In this document: one piece after another, positions 59,213-61,811 of the stretch
How the letters are laid out: each line of letters starts with the position of its first letter
How positions within the stretch are numbered: the stretch's first letter is position 1
NCBI GenBank assembly: GCA_034509495.1
Contig: CM067510.1
Coordinates: 32,234,250 to 32,298,249 of the forward strand
Direction: 5' to 3'
DNA length: 64,000 bases
Origin: Acestrorhynchus altus
Taxonomy: Eukaryota > Chordata > Actinopteri > Characiformes > Acestrorhynchidae
Notes under the pieces: model-generated
The model's database searches: none
Told to the model about the DNA's origin: nothing
What the model saw: the letters and a program-made list of their open reading frames with translations, nothing else
Position numbers and translations under genes: made by a program

Positions 59213-61811
59213 TCACATAGTCACACATGACAATACACATAAGCGGTGTGTTGGAGATTAGGGCTAAATTGGTCCACTTTATCAGTCCGTATAGTGTGAG
59301 GCGATGTACACATACACACCCCTTTTTTTTTATTGAGACCGAACTGGTGGCGGATTGGAATCGGCAGAGTGGGCCGTGCCTTCGGCGGTCTTGCTGACAG
59401 CAGCGCTGTGTGGGTTAGAGGGCTACACAGACGAATGGAAAAGCAGGAGATAAGGCTGAGTGTTGAAATGGCAGGCGGCTGTGTGCAGGTGCAGTGATAA
59501 TGCTTAGACCATATCAGGCCTGTTGACTTCTTCTCCTCCCGCTTTTATTTCGGGGGGCTTTATAGTGACGTTCTGCTGCTGCACAGCTGGCCCAGCAGCA
59601 CCGTGCCCCCGAGACTCGCCGCACACAACTATCTACTCGATTCCTCTGTTTTCGGCCCCCTGCCACTCCCCCTCTTATCAGACTGTCTGCATTAAACTGA
59701 TACTTAACGACCGTCCTGCCCGGCCTAATCCCGTCATCGCACACCTCCTCGAATCAATTTCCCCTCTAAAATTCGTGATGCCGCGCTTTATTTTACAGAC
59801 ATTGGCTCCCAAATCGTTGTTTGAACAGCCTGCACTCTTTAAAAAGTGAGTTCTTAAAGGGTTCTCGTGGTTATATCCATGCTTTGTGTGGATTTGAACC
59901 TTTCCTGTGATTCATAGCCAAGGCTCTTGCTTTCTGGGTGTAGTGTTTACGTTCTGAACGAGTGGAAATGGTAGTCGATCGTTGCTGTACCTCATCACTC
60001 CATGCTTACAGAGTGGGCTGGTAACGTGACATTGTGGCCTGAGGTCAGCTGTACTGATATAGTGAGCTATTTCGTCTCTTCCGAAGGCGTAGACGGTGAA
60101 AAGGCATGAAACTGTCAAAGCACACAAGCATATAATTGCCATTTTATAGCCGTTTTATTGGAACAAAACAATAGGTTTTGTGAAACGAGCAGCGATGTTA
60201 AAGTGAGCGTCAACCAAGTTACACTTCGGTTGCACCAGCTGAACGTGTTCGACTGTAGCGGTGGTGAACAGCTTCAGAAAACGAGTTTAATACGTGTTTA
60301 TGTGGACAATGTTGCTTTTCATTGGGTTAAAACCATAAATCCATGTAACAGTCCTTTGATCTGTTGTCACTTTATGCACTATTAGTTATGATGCCTCATA
60401 AGTCTCTGCTGGTCAGCTCTGTGGAGGTGCAACCAGAAAGAAAAAAGCTGGTAATCGTAAAGAGGGAGGCCTCAGGGAAGCTCCCAGCGGGATTTCAGGA
60501 TAGAATCATGACAGACAAAGACCTATTTGTATGCTTAAATGTTCCTTTTGTTTGCTGTTCTTTTACGTTTTTAATATTTAAGGTGCTTCAGATGGTAAGA
60601 ACCTCCATTTTGGTCCTCTGCAAGGAGCATTTAAGGCTATTGGAGAGCAGCTCTGGAGCAGCTCTGAGCGATTAACTGGTGTAATTTAGGAACTTATGGC
60701 TTGCATTCCAAAAAGTCTTTCTTCTTCTTCAGAAAGGCCAGGACACGACTAATAGTCATCCTGTGGACCAACTGTCCCACCTGAGCCGTGAATCTCCGCA
60801 GGTCCTCTGTACTTAGTTGGTGTCTGGATCAACCTGGGGTTCTATCTCATATCTATTCGATATCTCGGCTGCTTGTCTAATTAATGCTCTCCTTGCCTGG
60901 GCTGTCAGTTTAGGTGGACGGCCACATCTTGGTAGGTTTGCAGTTGTGCCAAACTCCTTCGTTTTTCCGATGATGGATTAAAAGGTGCTGTGTGTGAAGT
61001 TCATAGCTTGGCGTATATTTTTTAGAGAGATGGATCAGGTGGGGTCAGCTTCAGAAAGGTAGATCTCTAAGAGCACAGTTGAATTCTTCATGAGTTCTAT
61101 GTTAAATAGACTCTTCATACAGCATTTGGGAATATACAGAAGGCTTTTGTTCTTCACTTTCTCACTTTGAGAGCTTCTGACTGTCTCCCTGTGGCATCTC
61201 TCTACTTTAAGTAGTTAAGGCAGGGCTGTTTGTCTTGTGAAAAGTTGAGTTTTTATGCCTTTTAATTGAGTTTGCAGTGCAGGGGAGAAGATCCATCATG
61301 CTTTTCATGAAATCTGTGGAGCTCAGCCTACATGTGCTTCTCTAAAACTAGATTTCGCTGTGTTTGCAGGCTAGATGAGTCCTGTTTACTGGCATTAAGT
61401 GATGAGCCATTAAAAAAAATGTTTGGAAGGAACAAAGGAGGCTGTTGATACAAAAGGTCCAGAAGGCAGAAGAAAATCTTTTCATGTTAATTCCCAGCAG
61501 ACGTGTTGGTCGTTTAAAGCGAGCTGTGCACCGTCTCACTGAAAACGGTCCTGCTGACTGTTCAATAAATCCTTTCAAATCTGTGTTTCGCCAATAAACA
61601 GAGCTTTTTGTCCTCCAGACCGTATTCGGGGACCCTCGTTGTCATTGCTTTACTCAATGCGGTGCAGTTTTAGCTAATGGTGTGCAATGCTTGTTGTCCT
61701 GCAGCTCTGCCCATGCTGAGGAACTGTGAGACCTCCGCTTCAACGTCACACCACAGGTCTGTAGCTGATGTGGAGGAGCTGGCGGCAAGTTATGAGCGGA
61801 AGCTCATTGAG
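2097..61811 (+). CDS. snx29: sorting nexin 29, partial gene: 14 coding exons seen, both ends missing
   Basis: Fourteen exons (2097-2161, 2337-2389, 3698-3822, 7122-7302, 8658-8728, 9891-10145, 10965-11331, 12547-12671, 14062-14158, 14244-14326, 20393-20456, 21166-21294, 30342-30427, 61705-61811) join with matching phases into 603 codons without a stop; every intron is GT-AG. Order of regions: short N-terminus, RUN domain (about residues 30-180 of this partial protein), Lys/Arg-rich patch and acidic linker, Ser/Pro-rich linker, coiled coil (about 475-603). Human SNX29 has the same order and then a phosphoinositide-binding PX domain, which is absent here because the window ends. Sorting nexins act on endosomal membranes, and RUN domains often contact small GTPases or motors; the exact role of SNX29 is poorly known. 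The start codon and promoter are not visible. Identification is by recalled similarity and is strong because nearly every exon matches in order. Confidence 0.96.
2337..2389 (+). CDS. snx29: snx29 exon 2 of window
   Basis: Acceptor tcgcag ends at 2336 and donor gtaaga starts at 2390. It encodes CQIRFGGRKEIASDSDS plus two bases of an Arg codon, essentially identical to the human segment, as expected for the conserved lead-in to the RUN domain. The preceding intron is only 175 bp. The following intron (2390-3697) carries the largest satellite array. Confidence 0.95.
2464..3452 (+). repeat. AT-rich 52/58-bp satellite, array 1 (+ orientation)
   Basis: About 17 tandem units in intron 2. A full unit is 58 bp: gggctgagcgatatatcg, then atatttatatctat, then atcgggatataaacagag, then cgggatac. 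A shorter 52-bp variant has gatgtttatatcggg in place of the longer AT block. The unit contains the palindrome atatcgatat. The first unit (2464) is preceded by agggctgggtgatatatt, resembling the ends of non-autonomous fish DNA transposons. The same unit recurs in four other arrays in this window. Open frames across the array are by-products of the repeat. Confidence 0.95.
3483..3650 (+). mobile_element. SINE 3'-tail-like fragment
   Basis: The stretch containing atgtatcggaggaagcatgt and later cttccaaatttgggcggga is repeated with changes near 13815-13930, and its core appears inverted inside the SINE copy at 53490-53745. This suggests a tail fragment of the same tRNA-derived SINE family. No B box is left in this piece. 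It lies between array 1 and exon 3. Confidence 0.5.
3698..3822 (+). CDS. snx29: snx29 exon 3 of window (start of RUN domain)
   Basis: Acceptor ttccacag ends at 3697 and donor gtagag starts at 3823. It encodes 41 full codons between split codons: VICLCAQFEAVLQHGLRKSR, then GLALTAAAIKQAAGFTSKTEA. This is the first conserved block of the RUN domain and matches human SNX29 at nearly every position. It is 125 nt; with exon 4 it forms a 306-nt block, a multiple of three, bracketed by inverted satellite arrays. Confidence 0.97.
3985..4130. mobile_element. Dispersed fish repeat fragment
   Basis: The text from ttcaaccctgctcctggagg to the following cacctgattcacctcatcag resembles a common non-autonomous teleost repeat. 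No terminal repeats or target duplication were found, so boundaries are rough. The call rests on recalled resemblance only. Confidence 0.35.
4235..4548 (+). mobile_element. 3' end of a non-LTR (LINE/SINE) element
   Basis: The block has the order gggagtttttccttgccact, a TTTA microsatellite (4440-4473), gctgctctgtgacaacttca, an agcgctataaaaataaa motif, and a (TTGA)n tail ending near 4548. This order is typical of a widespread teleost LINE 3' end. No reverse-transcriptase segment is attached, so it is a 5'-truncated copy. Family name not assigned. Confidence 0.6.
5057..5362 (+). other. Unidentified protein-like ORF in intron 3
   Basis: An open frame of 101 codons runs from an ATG to TAA. Its C-terminal half (LGVDFDWLDLKYPPLICNEP and onward, ending ESWLNDLLE) has ordinary protein-like composition and is not built from a visible repeat. 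I do not recognise it. It does not match the usual snx29 exon order. It could be a decayed retrocopy fragment, a captured exon, a transposon-encoded piece or chance. The sequence immediately upstream (about 5000-5052) ends in ttatatcgcccagcact, like an inverted transposon end, which hints that the ORF may lie just outside or partly inside a mobile element. Confidence 0.3.
6570..6740 (+). mobile_element. tRNA-derived SINE, family A (degenerate)
   Basis: An A-box-like stretch (cacggtggtcagggaa) is followed by a B-box-like ggtttgattcc at 6622-6632, then ctgaactggcaggaca and the tail gtgtgctcactg. The same order recurs at 27494-27705 and 40080-40320, so these are three dispersed copies of one family. 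It is a decayed retroposon, not a tRNA gene: no cloverleaf can be formed around the boxes. Confidence 0.7.
7122..7302 (+). CDS. snx29: snx29 exon 4 of window (RUN domain)
   Basis: Acceptor ttctag ends at 7121 and donor gtacct starts at 7303. It encodes LTFWFYVKEHLNRHELQRFY, then SLRNIWSEVGRGRAWLRCAL, then NEHSLERYLHMLLADRVRL, with split codons at both ends. It matches the human RUN-domain core, including the RGRAWLRCALNEHSLERYLH block. Satellite array 2 begins only about 18 bp after this donor, which is unusually close. Confidence 0.98.
7321..7640 (-). repeat. AT-rich 52/58-bp satellite, array 2 (- orientation)
   Basis: About five to six units of the same satellite as array 1, reversed (tatcgctcagcccgtatccc, then gatatagatataaatatc). 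It lies in intron 4 directly behind the exon 4 donor, so arrays 1 and 2 form an inverted pair around exons 3 and 4. Units have several point changes and none is clearly truncated by the exon. Confidence 0.95.
8141..8470 (+). pseudogene. Decayed duplicate of snx29 exon 6 and its downstream intron
   Basis: Compared with exon 6 and flank (about 9883-10292), this intron 4 segment keeps an acceptor-like cttacag (8141-8147), a copy of the exon start (atcctgtt..ccatc), and a strong copy of the exon end: 8221-8281 aligns with 10085-10145, sharing cggacagcccctcggacccc and the donor TGCAG|GT. After the donor, the two share agatttatg, ggtttcca.catgc and ggatggaagcca. About 110 bp of the exon interior are missing, and the ATC-AAC codons have become ATC-TAA, so the copy is broken in the original frame. 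Confidence 0.8.
8658..8728 (+). CDS. snx29: snx29 exon 5 of window (RUN domain)
   Basis: Acceptor tctccag ends at 8657 and donor gtgagt starts at 8729. It encodes AFYEEWSFVLDEERASMLPT and MAA between split codons, matching the human TFYEDWSFVMDEERSSMLPTMAA block late in the RUN domain. Only 71 nt long, with consensus splice sites on both sides. Confidence 0.97.
8985..9200 (+). repeat. Dispersed repeat, copy 1 of 2
   Basis: Shares ordered blocks with 41515-41716 in the same orientation: cattccccagcctt.cagctctgctcc, a middle block with tctactgccatgg-like text, aacagagctctgat and gaaaat.gagcagg. This is a dispersed, probably transposon-derived sequence. No ends or coding remnants were recognised. 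Confidence 0.55.
9545..9720 (+). pseudogene. LINE reverse-transcriptase C-terminal relic
   Basis: Conceptual translation gives QLRRFGHLVQMPRGHLHCEV followed by FRACPTRRRPWGRDRKYC and, after a stop, VWERLGLL. This is the conserved tail of a fish non-LTR retrotransposon polyprotein (pattern RWFGHVxRMPxxRLxxxVFxxxPxGxRxxGRPxxxW). It is short, frameshifted and stop-bearing, hence inactive. Clade not assigned. Confidence 0.7.
9891..10145 (+). CDS. snx29: snx29 exon 6 of window (end of RUN domain and linker)
   Basis: Acceptor gtggacacag ends at 9890 and donor gtacaa starts at 10146. It encodes 84 full codons, starting LNSILFAINIDNTDLNGQ, through LLKEGTQGMSSLWKESAQGV and SDPLPVLPRSTSA. The first part closes the RUN domain; the repeated LLKE-T/S-Q-G modules match human LLKESTQNVTSLLKESTQGVSSL. 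The 3' part and flanking intron were duplicated upstream at 8141-8470. Confidence 0.97.
10620..10765 (+). repeat. Dispersed element carrying a single copy of the GC-rich minisatellite motif
   Basis: gggacttttattctg, aatttgaacact and aaagaaagagct align with the left flank of the eight-unit minisatellite at 45520-45640, and gcct.ttctctctgatcagtc at about 10735-10755 is one partial unit. This is the unexpanded form of the same dispersed element. Confidence 0.65.
10965..11331 (+). CDS. snx29: snx29 exon 7 of window (basic patch and acidic linker)
   Basis: Acceptor cctttag ends at 10964 and donor gtgagt starts at 11332. It begins SGLRKERRRKKKITNIISFD, matching human CKKERKKKKKVTNIISFDD. It continues with an acidic run (AEDEEEGSED), a Ser/Pro/Asn region, then SIDNEEDDDDDDDFYGKS, matching human SIDDEDVDENEDDVYGNS. 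The poly-basic then acidic layout suggests a flexible, charged linker. The exon is 367 nt, the longest in the window. The final codon is CA|G across the junction. Confidence 0.96.
12547..12671 (+). CDS. snx29: snx29 exon 8 of window (Ser/Thr-rich linker)
   Basis: Acceptor gttcag ends at 12546 and donor gtccga starts at 12672. It encodes VVVGSLSSVSTWSPRQMVTE and TDNDSSDVLIPLVPAEPYTQ, with Q before the split codon. Similarity to human is limited to a W-x-P and NDSDILFPV-like segment, as expected in this fast-evolving linker. The phase fits exons 7 and 9 exactly. The donor is less ideal than others. Confidence 0.88.
12800..12905 (+). repeat. Dispersed repeat, copy 1 of 2
   Basis: caacacctgctttg, gaatcagtgctt and gtgatgtt.aatcag recur in the same order at 37690-37742. 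A short dispersed non-coding repeat of unknown class. Confidence 0.45.
13805..13935 (+). mobile_element. SINE 3'-tail-like fragment
   Basis: catgtatcggaggaggcatg, cttcaccctcctagtg and cttccaaatt match the fragment at 3483-3650 and the inverted core within the SINE at 53490-53745. No promoter boxes remain here. Confidence 0.5.
14062..14158 (+). CDS. snx29: snx29 exon 9 of window (linker)
   Basis: Acceptor ctttcag ends at 14061 and donor gtaact starts at 14159. It encodes TSSAEMIGFQGQAETSSSAP then DTEKVKAQTQF between split codons. It is low in conserved motifs, but its phase fits both neighbours (GAT at the 5' junction, AGT at the 3' junction). The following intron is only 85 bp. Confidence 0.87.
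14244..14326 (+). CDS. snx29: snx29 exon 10 of window (end of linker)
   Basis: Acceptor ccctcag ends at 14243 and donor gtgagt starts at 14327. It encodes MEPSPPTSNVSLTSTLGTPS then LPDSMTV, matching the human SVPESMTI stretch just before the coiled coil. Its phase joins directly to exon 11 (G|TC). Confidence 0.92.
14966..15465 (+). mobile_element. Tc1-like element, 5' part, interrupted by a nested insertion
   Basis: It starts with cagtggcatg just after a TA dinucleotide (14964-14965). Past an internal insertion (15106-15231) it resumes, and near 15385-15425 it carries a transposase N-terminus-like frame (SSSKQLPSTENG) closely related to the opposite-strand copy at about 24590-24630. The copy breaks off at a poly-T run near 15465, so the 3' half is missing. 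Confidence 0.65.
15106..15231 (+). mobile_element. Short non-LTR (LINE/SINE) 3'-tail insertion with 13-bp target duplication
   Basis: A 126-bp insert (gactagcgccctgtctaggg, then accctattcaggaataagcg, ending in a (GGAT)n-like tail) is flanked by perfect copies of acaattttagagt at 15093-15105 and 15232-15244. The target duplication and simple-repeat tail are hallmarks of target-primed retroposition. It interrupts the Tc1-like element, so it is younger than that element. Confidence 0.85.
15690..15882 (+). mobile_element. Non-autonomous DNA transposon, 3' part
   Basis: It shares gctgtgaggat with the segment at 51690-51960, and ends in aaggggtgtccacaaacttt followed by a tatagtgta end, a terminal arrangement common to a fish DNA-transposon family. 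No transposase segment is visible. The 5' boundary is uncertain. Confidence 0.5.
15880..16185 (-). pseudogene. Possible BED zinc-finger (ZBED/hAT transposase) relic
   Basis: The minus-strand frame includes CKECGKKIIDTESTTSNLRY followed by LK, resembling the BED finger pattern C-x2-C..T-NL--HLK found at the N-terminus of hAT transposases. The distal His is not retained, and the surrounding frame is unremarkable. The call is tentative; it could be chance. Confidence 0.3.
16915..16938. repeat. (GT)n microsatellite
   Basis: About twelve GT dinucleotides in intron 10. It produces the Cys/Val-rich and Thr/His-rich spurious frames in this area. Confidence 0.95.
18025..18646. mobile_element. hAT-like non-autonomous DNA transposon
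   Basis: The left end tagtggtcgact and right end agtcgacccctа-type sequence (agtcgacccct + a) are inverted copies with one mismatch. They are flanked by cctctaag (18017-18024) and cttctaag (18647-18654), an 8-bp target duplication with one change. An 8-bp duplication and short inverted ends fit the hAT superfamily. The 622-bp interior is AT-rich, with no transposase motif recognised. Confidence 0.75.
19795..19945 (-). mobile_element. tRNA-derived SINE, family B (partial)
   Basis: gggatttgaacccgtgat contains the complement of a pol III B box; agaccgctgagccagt lies at the 5' end of the element on the minus strand. The same layout occurs at 20640-20930 and 53490-53745, and on the plus strand at 31390-31640. 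Confidence 0.7.
20393..20456 (+). CDS. snx29: snx29 exon 11 of window (coiled-coil start)
   Basis: Acceptor ttcccacag ends at 20392 and donor gtgagt starts at 20457. It encodes ELRQAIVAMMNRKDELTEQN between split codons, nearly identical to human ELRQATVAMMNRKDELEEEN. It opens the central coiled coil. Confidence 0.97.
20640..20930 (-). mobile_element. tRNA-derived SINE, family B
   Basis: Minus-strand copy in intron 11. It includes gagcgccatctaccaaccca, cctgcaattggaacctgcga (degenerate B box on the complement), gatcctcagatcacagtgg and agaccgctgagcca. About 290 bp, longer than the copy at 19795. Confidence 0.75.
21166..21294 (+). CDS. snx29: snx29 exon 12 of window (coiled coil)
   Basis: Acceptor gggtctag ends at 21165 and donor gtactc starts at 21295. 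It encodes SLRSLLDGEMEHSAGLRLEV, DGLKKKLADLEERHAAKVQA and LG between split codons, matching human SLRNLLDGEMEHSAALRQEV and what follows. Leucines and hydrophobic residues sit at heptad-like spacing. Confidence 0.97.
21812..21990 (+). repeat. GC-rich 52-bp minisatellite, four units
   Basis: Unit layout: gccccgccccctctctctga, then tcagtcagagtctgtatgca, then ggttgagcatca. Four units with small changes are followed by catgtggacagagcagtaaa, shared with the right flank of the eight-unit array at 45620-46035. Confidence 0.93.
22075..22500 (+). repeat. Degenerate G-rich minisatellite
   Basis: Irregular repetition of ggagtaatggggtgttgag and gaggagatggggtgg at about 25-35 bp spacing. It explains the Pro/His/Ser-rich open frames on the minus strand, which are not genes. 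The unit differs from the GC-rich minisatellite just upstream. Confidence 0.85.
23870..24765 (-). pseudogene. Tc1-like transposase relic
   Basis: On the minus strand, the start region reads MGSSKQLPSILKTEND near 24590-24635, followed downstream by a GRPR-type basic motif near 24440. The C-terminal part near 23890-23950 reads PDLNITENLWTDLK, matching the catalytic [14 protein letters not shown] motif with its Glu. Stops and frameshifts break the frame. Left and right ends were not fixed. It is related to the fragment at 14966-15465. Confidence 0.75.
25705..25812 (+). repeat. Short tandem duplication, about 59-bp period
   Basis: Two copies of a block containing cacagtgatttatcagtcta, ctc.tgctttagtagagct. 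Copies differ at a few positions. No function evident. Confidence 0.8.
27494..27705 (+). mobile_element. tRNA-derived SINE, family A
   Basis: gtggcctggtgcttagggaa (A-box region) and attccctgaactggcaggac (remnant of the B box and after), followed by ccagcttctccctggacact and cacgtgtgctcactgccccc. The region between the boxes is shortened. Confidence 0.7.
28882..28930. repeat. (AC)n microsatellite
   Basis: About 24 AC dinucleotides in intron 12, preceded by an imperfect gcacacgc start. Confidence 0.97.
29198..29283. repeat. (AAT)n/(ATT)n/(GTT)n compound microsatellite
   Basis: A run of AAT triplets switches to ATT, making a perfect inverted repeat around 29242, then GTT triplets. The inverted run could form a simple hairpin. 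Confidence 0.95.
29590..29697 (+). pseudogene. Tc1-like transposase fragment
   Basis: The frame NTSPTVKHGGGAVVLWGCVA at about 29630-29690 contains the TVKHGGGxxxxWGC signature of Tc1-family transposases. Only this small part survives. It directly abuts a LINE relic on the opposite strand. Confidence 0.75.
29698..29945 (-). pseudogene. LINE reverse-transcriptase relic
   Basis: On the minus strand, MVVDFRRKKSPIRPVTITG, VEPVD, then in another frame KYLDVLLDN and LRKLRSFNVCSKMLAIFYQP, followed by VVVGAVFF. This order matches the fish LINE reverse-transcriptase region (EVVVDFRR..PIRPV....KYLGVxLD..FLRRLRSFNVC..ML..FYQSVV.S.IFF). Frameshifts show it is inactive. Clade not assigned; L2/Rex-type is possible. 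Confidence 0.8.
30342..30427 (+). CDS. snx29: snx29 exon 13 of window (coiled coil)
   Basis: Acceptor ttttgcag ends at 30341 and donor gtaagt starts at 30428. It encodes ENEVLKVQLKKYVGAVQMLK and REGNQSID between split codons; the first 23 residues are identical to human. It is followed by a 31-kb intron. Confidence 0.98.
31390..31640 (+). mobile_element. tRNA-derived SINE, family B
   Basis: B-box-like ggcttgaatcc at 31410-31420, then ctctctggttggttagatgg, ctctggtatcagagctgggg and ggcggtggctcttcacatgc. It is the plus-strand counterpart of the copies at 19795, 20640 and 53490. Confidence 0.72.
32824..33011. repeat. (CT)n microsatellite and CT-rich tract
   Basis: A CT dinucleotide run is followed by irregular CT/CCCT-rich sequence. 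It accounts for the Ser/Leu-rich open frames here, which are not genes. Confidence 0.95.
34762..35296 (+). repeat. AT-rich 52/58-bp satellite, array 3 (+ orientation)
   Basis: About nine units (ggatacgggctgagtgatat, then atcgatatttatatctatat, then cgggatgtaaacagagc). The left edge, gatctgggtgatatatcaat, resembles the left edge of array 1. It lies 1.2 kb from array 4 in the same orientation. Confidence 0.95.
36266..36312. repeat. (GA)n microsatellite
   Basis: GA repeat with a few interruptions, shortly before satellite array 4. Confidence 0.95.
36527..36888 (+). repeat. AT-rich 52/58-bp satellite, array 4 (+ orientation)
   Basis: About six units. The sequence after the array, to about 37005, ends in tgtcgtattgtccaccccta, which looks like an inverted transposon-end motif. 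This suggests the array grew inside a larger mobile element. Confidence 0.93.
37685..37800 (+). repeat. Dispersed repeat, copy 2 of 2
   Basis: caacacctgctttggtgaaa, tcaatgctta and gtgatgttaaatcag match 12820-12865 in order and orientation. Class unknown. Confidence 0.45.
38687..39193 (+). mobile_element. Tc1-like element, complete ends, internally deleted
   Basis: The 5' end caggggttggacaatgaaac plus tgaaacacc and its exact inverse at the 3' end form 29-bp perfect terminal inverted repeats, flanked by TA on both sides (38685-38686 and 39194-39195). The 507-bp interior keeps part of a transposase N-terminus (for example FKRGQIVGASVTKTASLCDV) but lacks the catalytic core, so it is non-autonomous. 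A related copy lies at 58135-58429 on the minus strand. Confidence 0.9.
39853..40023 (+). repeat. Tandem duplication, about 97-bp period
   Basis: taaagctgctgtggccgttt at 39854 recurs as taaagctgctgtggccatta near 39950; both continue gatccga.cagcaacgttcc. Two diverged copies, origin unknown. Confidence 0.75.
40080..40320 (+). mobile_element. tRNA-derived SINE, family A
   Basis: The best-preserved copy: gtggcctgctggttggggaa (A-box region), agttcaattcc at 40129-40139 (B box), ctgaactggcaggaaatgat, then cacgtgtgctcactgccacc and a gtggatgggttaaatg end. The insertion is about 240 bp. Confidence 0.8.
40833..40901. repeat. (CA)n microsatellite
   Basis: About 34 CA dinucleotides, the longest perfect dinucleotide run in the window. 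Confidence 0.98.
41515..41716 (+). repeat. Dispersed repeat, copy 2 of 2
   Basis: Same ordered blocks as 8985-9200, including ccattccccagcct.tcagctctgctcc and taacagagctctgat. Confidence 0.55.
41870..41977. repeat. Small inverted repeat (foldback)
   Basis: tgaaactgtggagg and gcttcgaggaac on the left face gttccttgaagcacctccac and agtttca on the right, with a short extra piece in the left arm. It may be a MITE-like relic; related text (gaaccttt..aggttcttc) occurs near 27055-27120. Confidence 0.65.
42944..43705. mobile_element. Non-autonomous fish DNA transposon, probable
   Basis: It begins caggggtgtaagaaaatatc followed by ggtac, and near its end has gaatcgtgacccctgtattg and caggttcttgccaatacaca. 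I recall this order from a common teleost repeat, but terminal inverted repeats and target duplication were not resolved. A CA microsatellite (43268-43305) lies inside. Confidence 0.45.
43268..43305. repeat. (AC)n microsatellite
   Basis: About eighteen AC dinucleotides inside the probable DNA transposon. Confidence 0.96.
45500..46095 (+). repeat. GC-rich 52-bp minisatellite, eight units, with element flanks
   Basis: Eight units of tcagtcagagtctgtatgca, ggttgagcatca, gccccgccccctctctctga (about 45620-46035). The left flank (gacttttattctgaaatttg) matches 10640-10660; the right flank (gtggacagagcagtaaacat) matches the end of the 21812 array. Units are highly similar, as in recent expansion. It is not a CRISPR: there are no distinct spacers. 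Confidence 0.93.
48478..48730 (+). pseudogene. Tc1-like transposase N-terminal relic
   Basis: Around 48595-48640 the frame RQMGWSVSKTAKLVGGC resembles the helix-turn-helix start of a fish Tc1-like transposase (MGWSISKTAxLVG). Frameshifts follow. Satellite array 5 begins about 35 bp downstream. Confidence 0.6.
48766..49158 (-). repeat. AT-rich 52/58-bp satellite, array 5 (- orientation)
   Basis: About seven units reversed relative to arrays 1, 3 and 4 (gctcagcccgtatcc, gatatagatataaatatc). The later units share a diverged cgtatgaacgatctttttat variant, a local sub-family made by recent tandem copying. Confidence 0.95.
51117..51169. repeat. (CA)n microsatellite
   Basis: About 26 CA dinucleotides, preceded by a short C-run. 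Confidence 0.97.
51294..51342. repeat. (CT)n microsatellite
   Basis: Interrupted CT repeat between two unique-looking stretches. Confidence 0.95.
51690..51960 (+). mobile_element. Non-autonomous DNA transposon fragment
   Basis: gaactgctgtgaggatttga, gtgaggtcaggatgttggac and catggcattggacatggtgc are in the order of a fish repeat family that also left the fragment at 15690-15882. Ends not resolved. Confidence 0.5.
52089..52128. repeat. (AAT)n microsatellite
   Basis: About thirteen AAT triplets. Confidence 0.96.
53490..53745 (-). mobile_element. tRNA-derived SINE, family B
   Basis: Minus-strand copy with gcgggatttgatcctgggat (B-box complement), gatcatagtggtagcactca and agaccgctgagcc. Its 3' part contains ggttcctccgatacag, the inverse of the core of the fragments at 3483 and 13805, linking those to this family. 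Confidence 0.78.
54684..55235 (-). pseudogene. Mariner-family transposase relic with degraded ends
   Basis: On the minus strand near 54865-54895 the frame YSPDMAPCDF is the classic mariner D34D motif; after a frameshift, FPELKLPLTGR follows, as in mariners. The outer ends ggttcagaaaacatccgac (left) and ggttggatacttttgtttg (right) resemble degraded mariner terminal repeats. About 550 bp survive, so it is deleted and broken. Confidence 0.75.
56034..56342. mobile_element. Foldback/palindromic repeat element
   Basis: A 37-bp perfect inverted repeat (56060-56096 and 56279-56315; left arm begins gatgtgggtggtgggtcatt and ends gcactgcagtcac) is extended outward by an imperfect inverted block (caggacc..ccacagagca). 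The 182-bp loop includes tgttagtgtgtgttgctggt and cagcagtgctgctggagtgt. It resembles a palindromic repeat family widespread in teleosts; class not assigned. Confidence 0.8.
57271..57570. repeat. (TTTC)n/TTTCTGCA compound minisatellite
   Basis: About 300 bp of TTTC tetranucleotides regularly broken by ctgcatttc. It creates three overlapping Lys/Glu/Arg-rich open frames on the minus strand, which are by-products. Confidence 0.97.
58135..58429 (-). mobile_element. Tc1-like element, truncated, same family as 38687-39193
   Basis: Reverse-oriented match to 38687-38975: agacttgctgtcttggtcac, cccataatgttgtg and gctcttactggt are shared, ending in cattgtccaacccctg followed by TA at 58430-58431. The opposite end is missing and the terminal repeat has a few changes, so it is an older, truncated copy. 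Confidence 0.85.
59173..59209. repeat. (AC)n microsatellite
   Basis: About eighteen AC dinucleotides. Confidence 0.96.
60720..61040 (-). pseudogene. Tc1-like transposase N-terminal relic
   Basis: On the minus strand near 60870-60950: GTTANLPRCGRPPKLTAQAR then RALIRQAA, matching the GRPPKLT-type hook and the second helix-turn-helix of Tc1-family transposases. Further on, LRRFTAQVGQLVHRMTISRV follows after frameshifts. Catalytic core absent. Confidence 0.75.
61705..61811 (+). CDS. snx29: snx29 exon 14 of window (coiled coil)
   Basis: Acceptor cctgcag ends at 61704 and donor gtgagt starts at 61812. After a split Ser codon it encodes LPMLRNCETSASTSHHRSVA and DVEELAASYERKLIE, matching human EELASSYERKLIE at the 3' end; the first half is variable in the family. 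It ends in phase 0. The next exon (expected to start with a VAEMHGEL-like sequence) was not found before 64000. Confidence 0.95.

Larger units (their letters stand above)
30428..61704 (+). other. snx29: Intron 13 of snx29 (31.3 kb)
   Basis: This intron takes up nearly half the window. Besides the repeats listed separately, long unique-looking stretches with no recognised exon are 30500-31380, 31650-32800, 33020-34740, 37000-37680, 37800-38680, 39200-39850, 40320-40830, 40910-41510, 41980-42940, 43710-45500, 46100-48470, 49160-51110, 51970-53480, 53750-54680, 55240-56030, 56345-57270, 57575-58130, 58430-60710 and 61045-61704. Some have mixed base composition and few repeats and could contain conserved non-coding elements, which I cannot test. 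Confidence 0.75.
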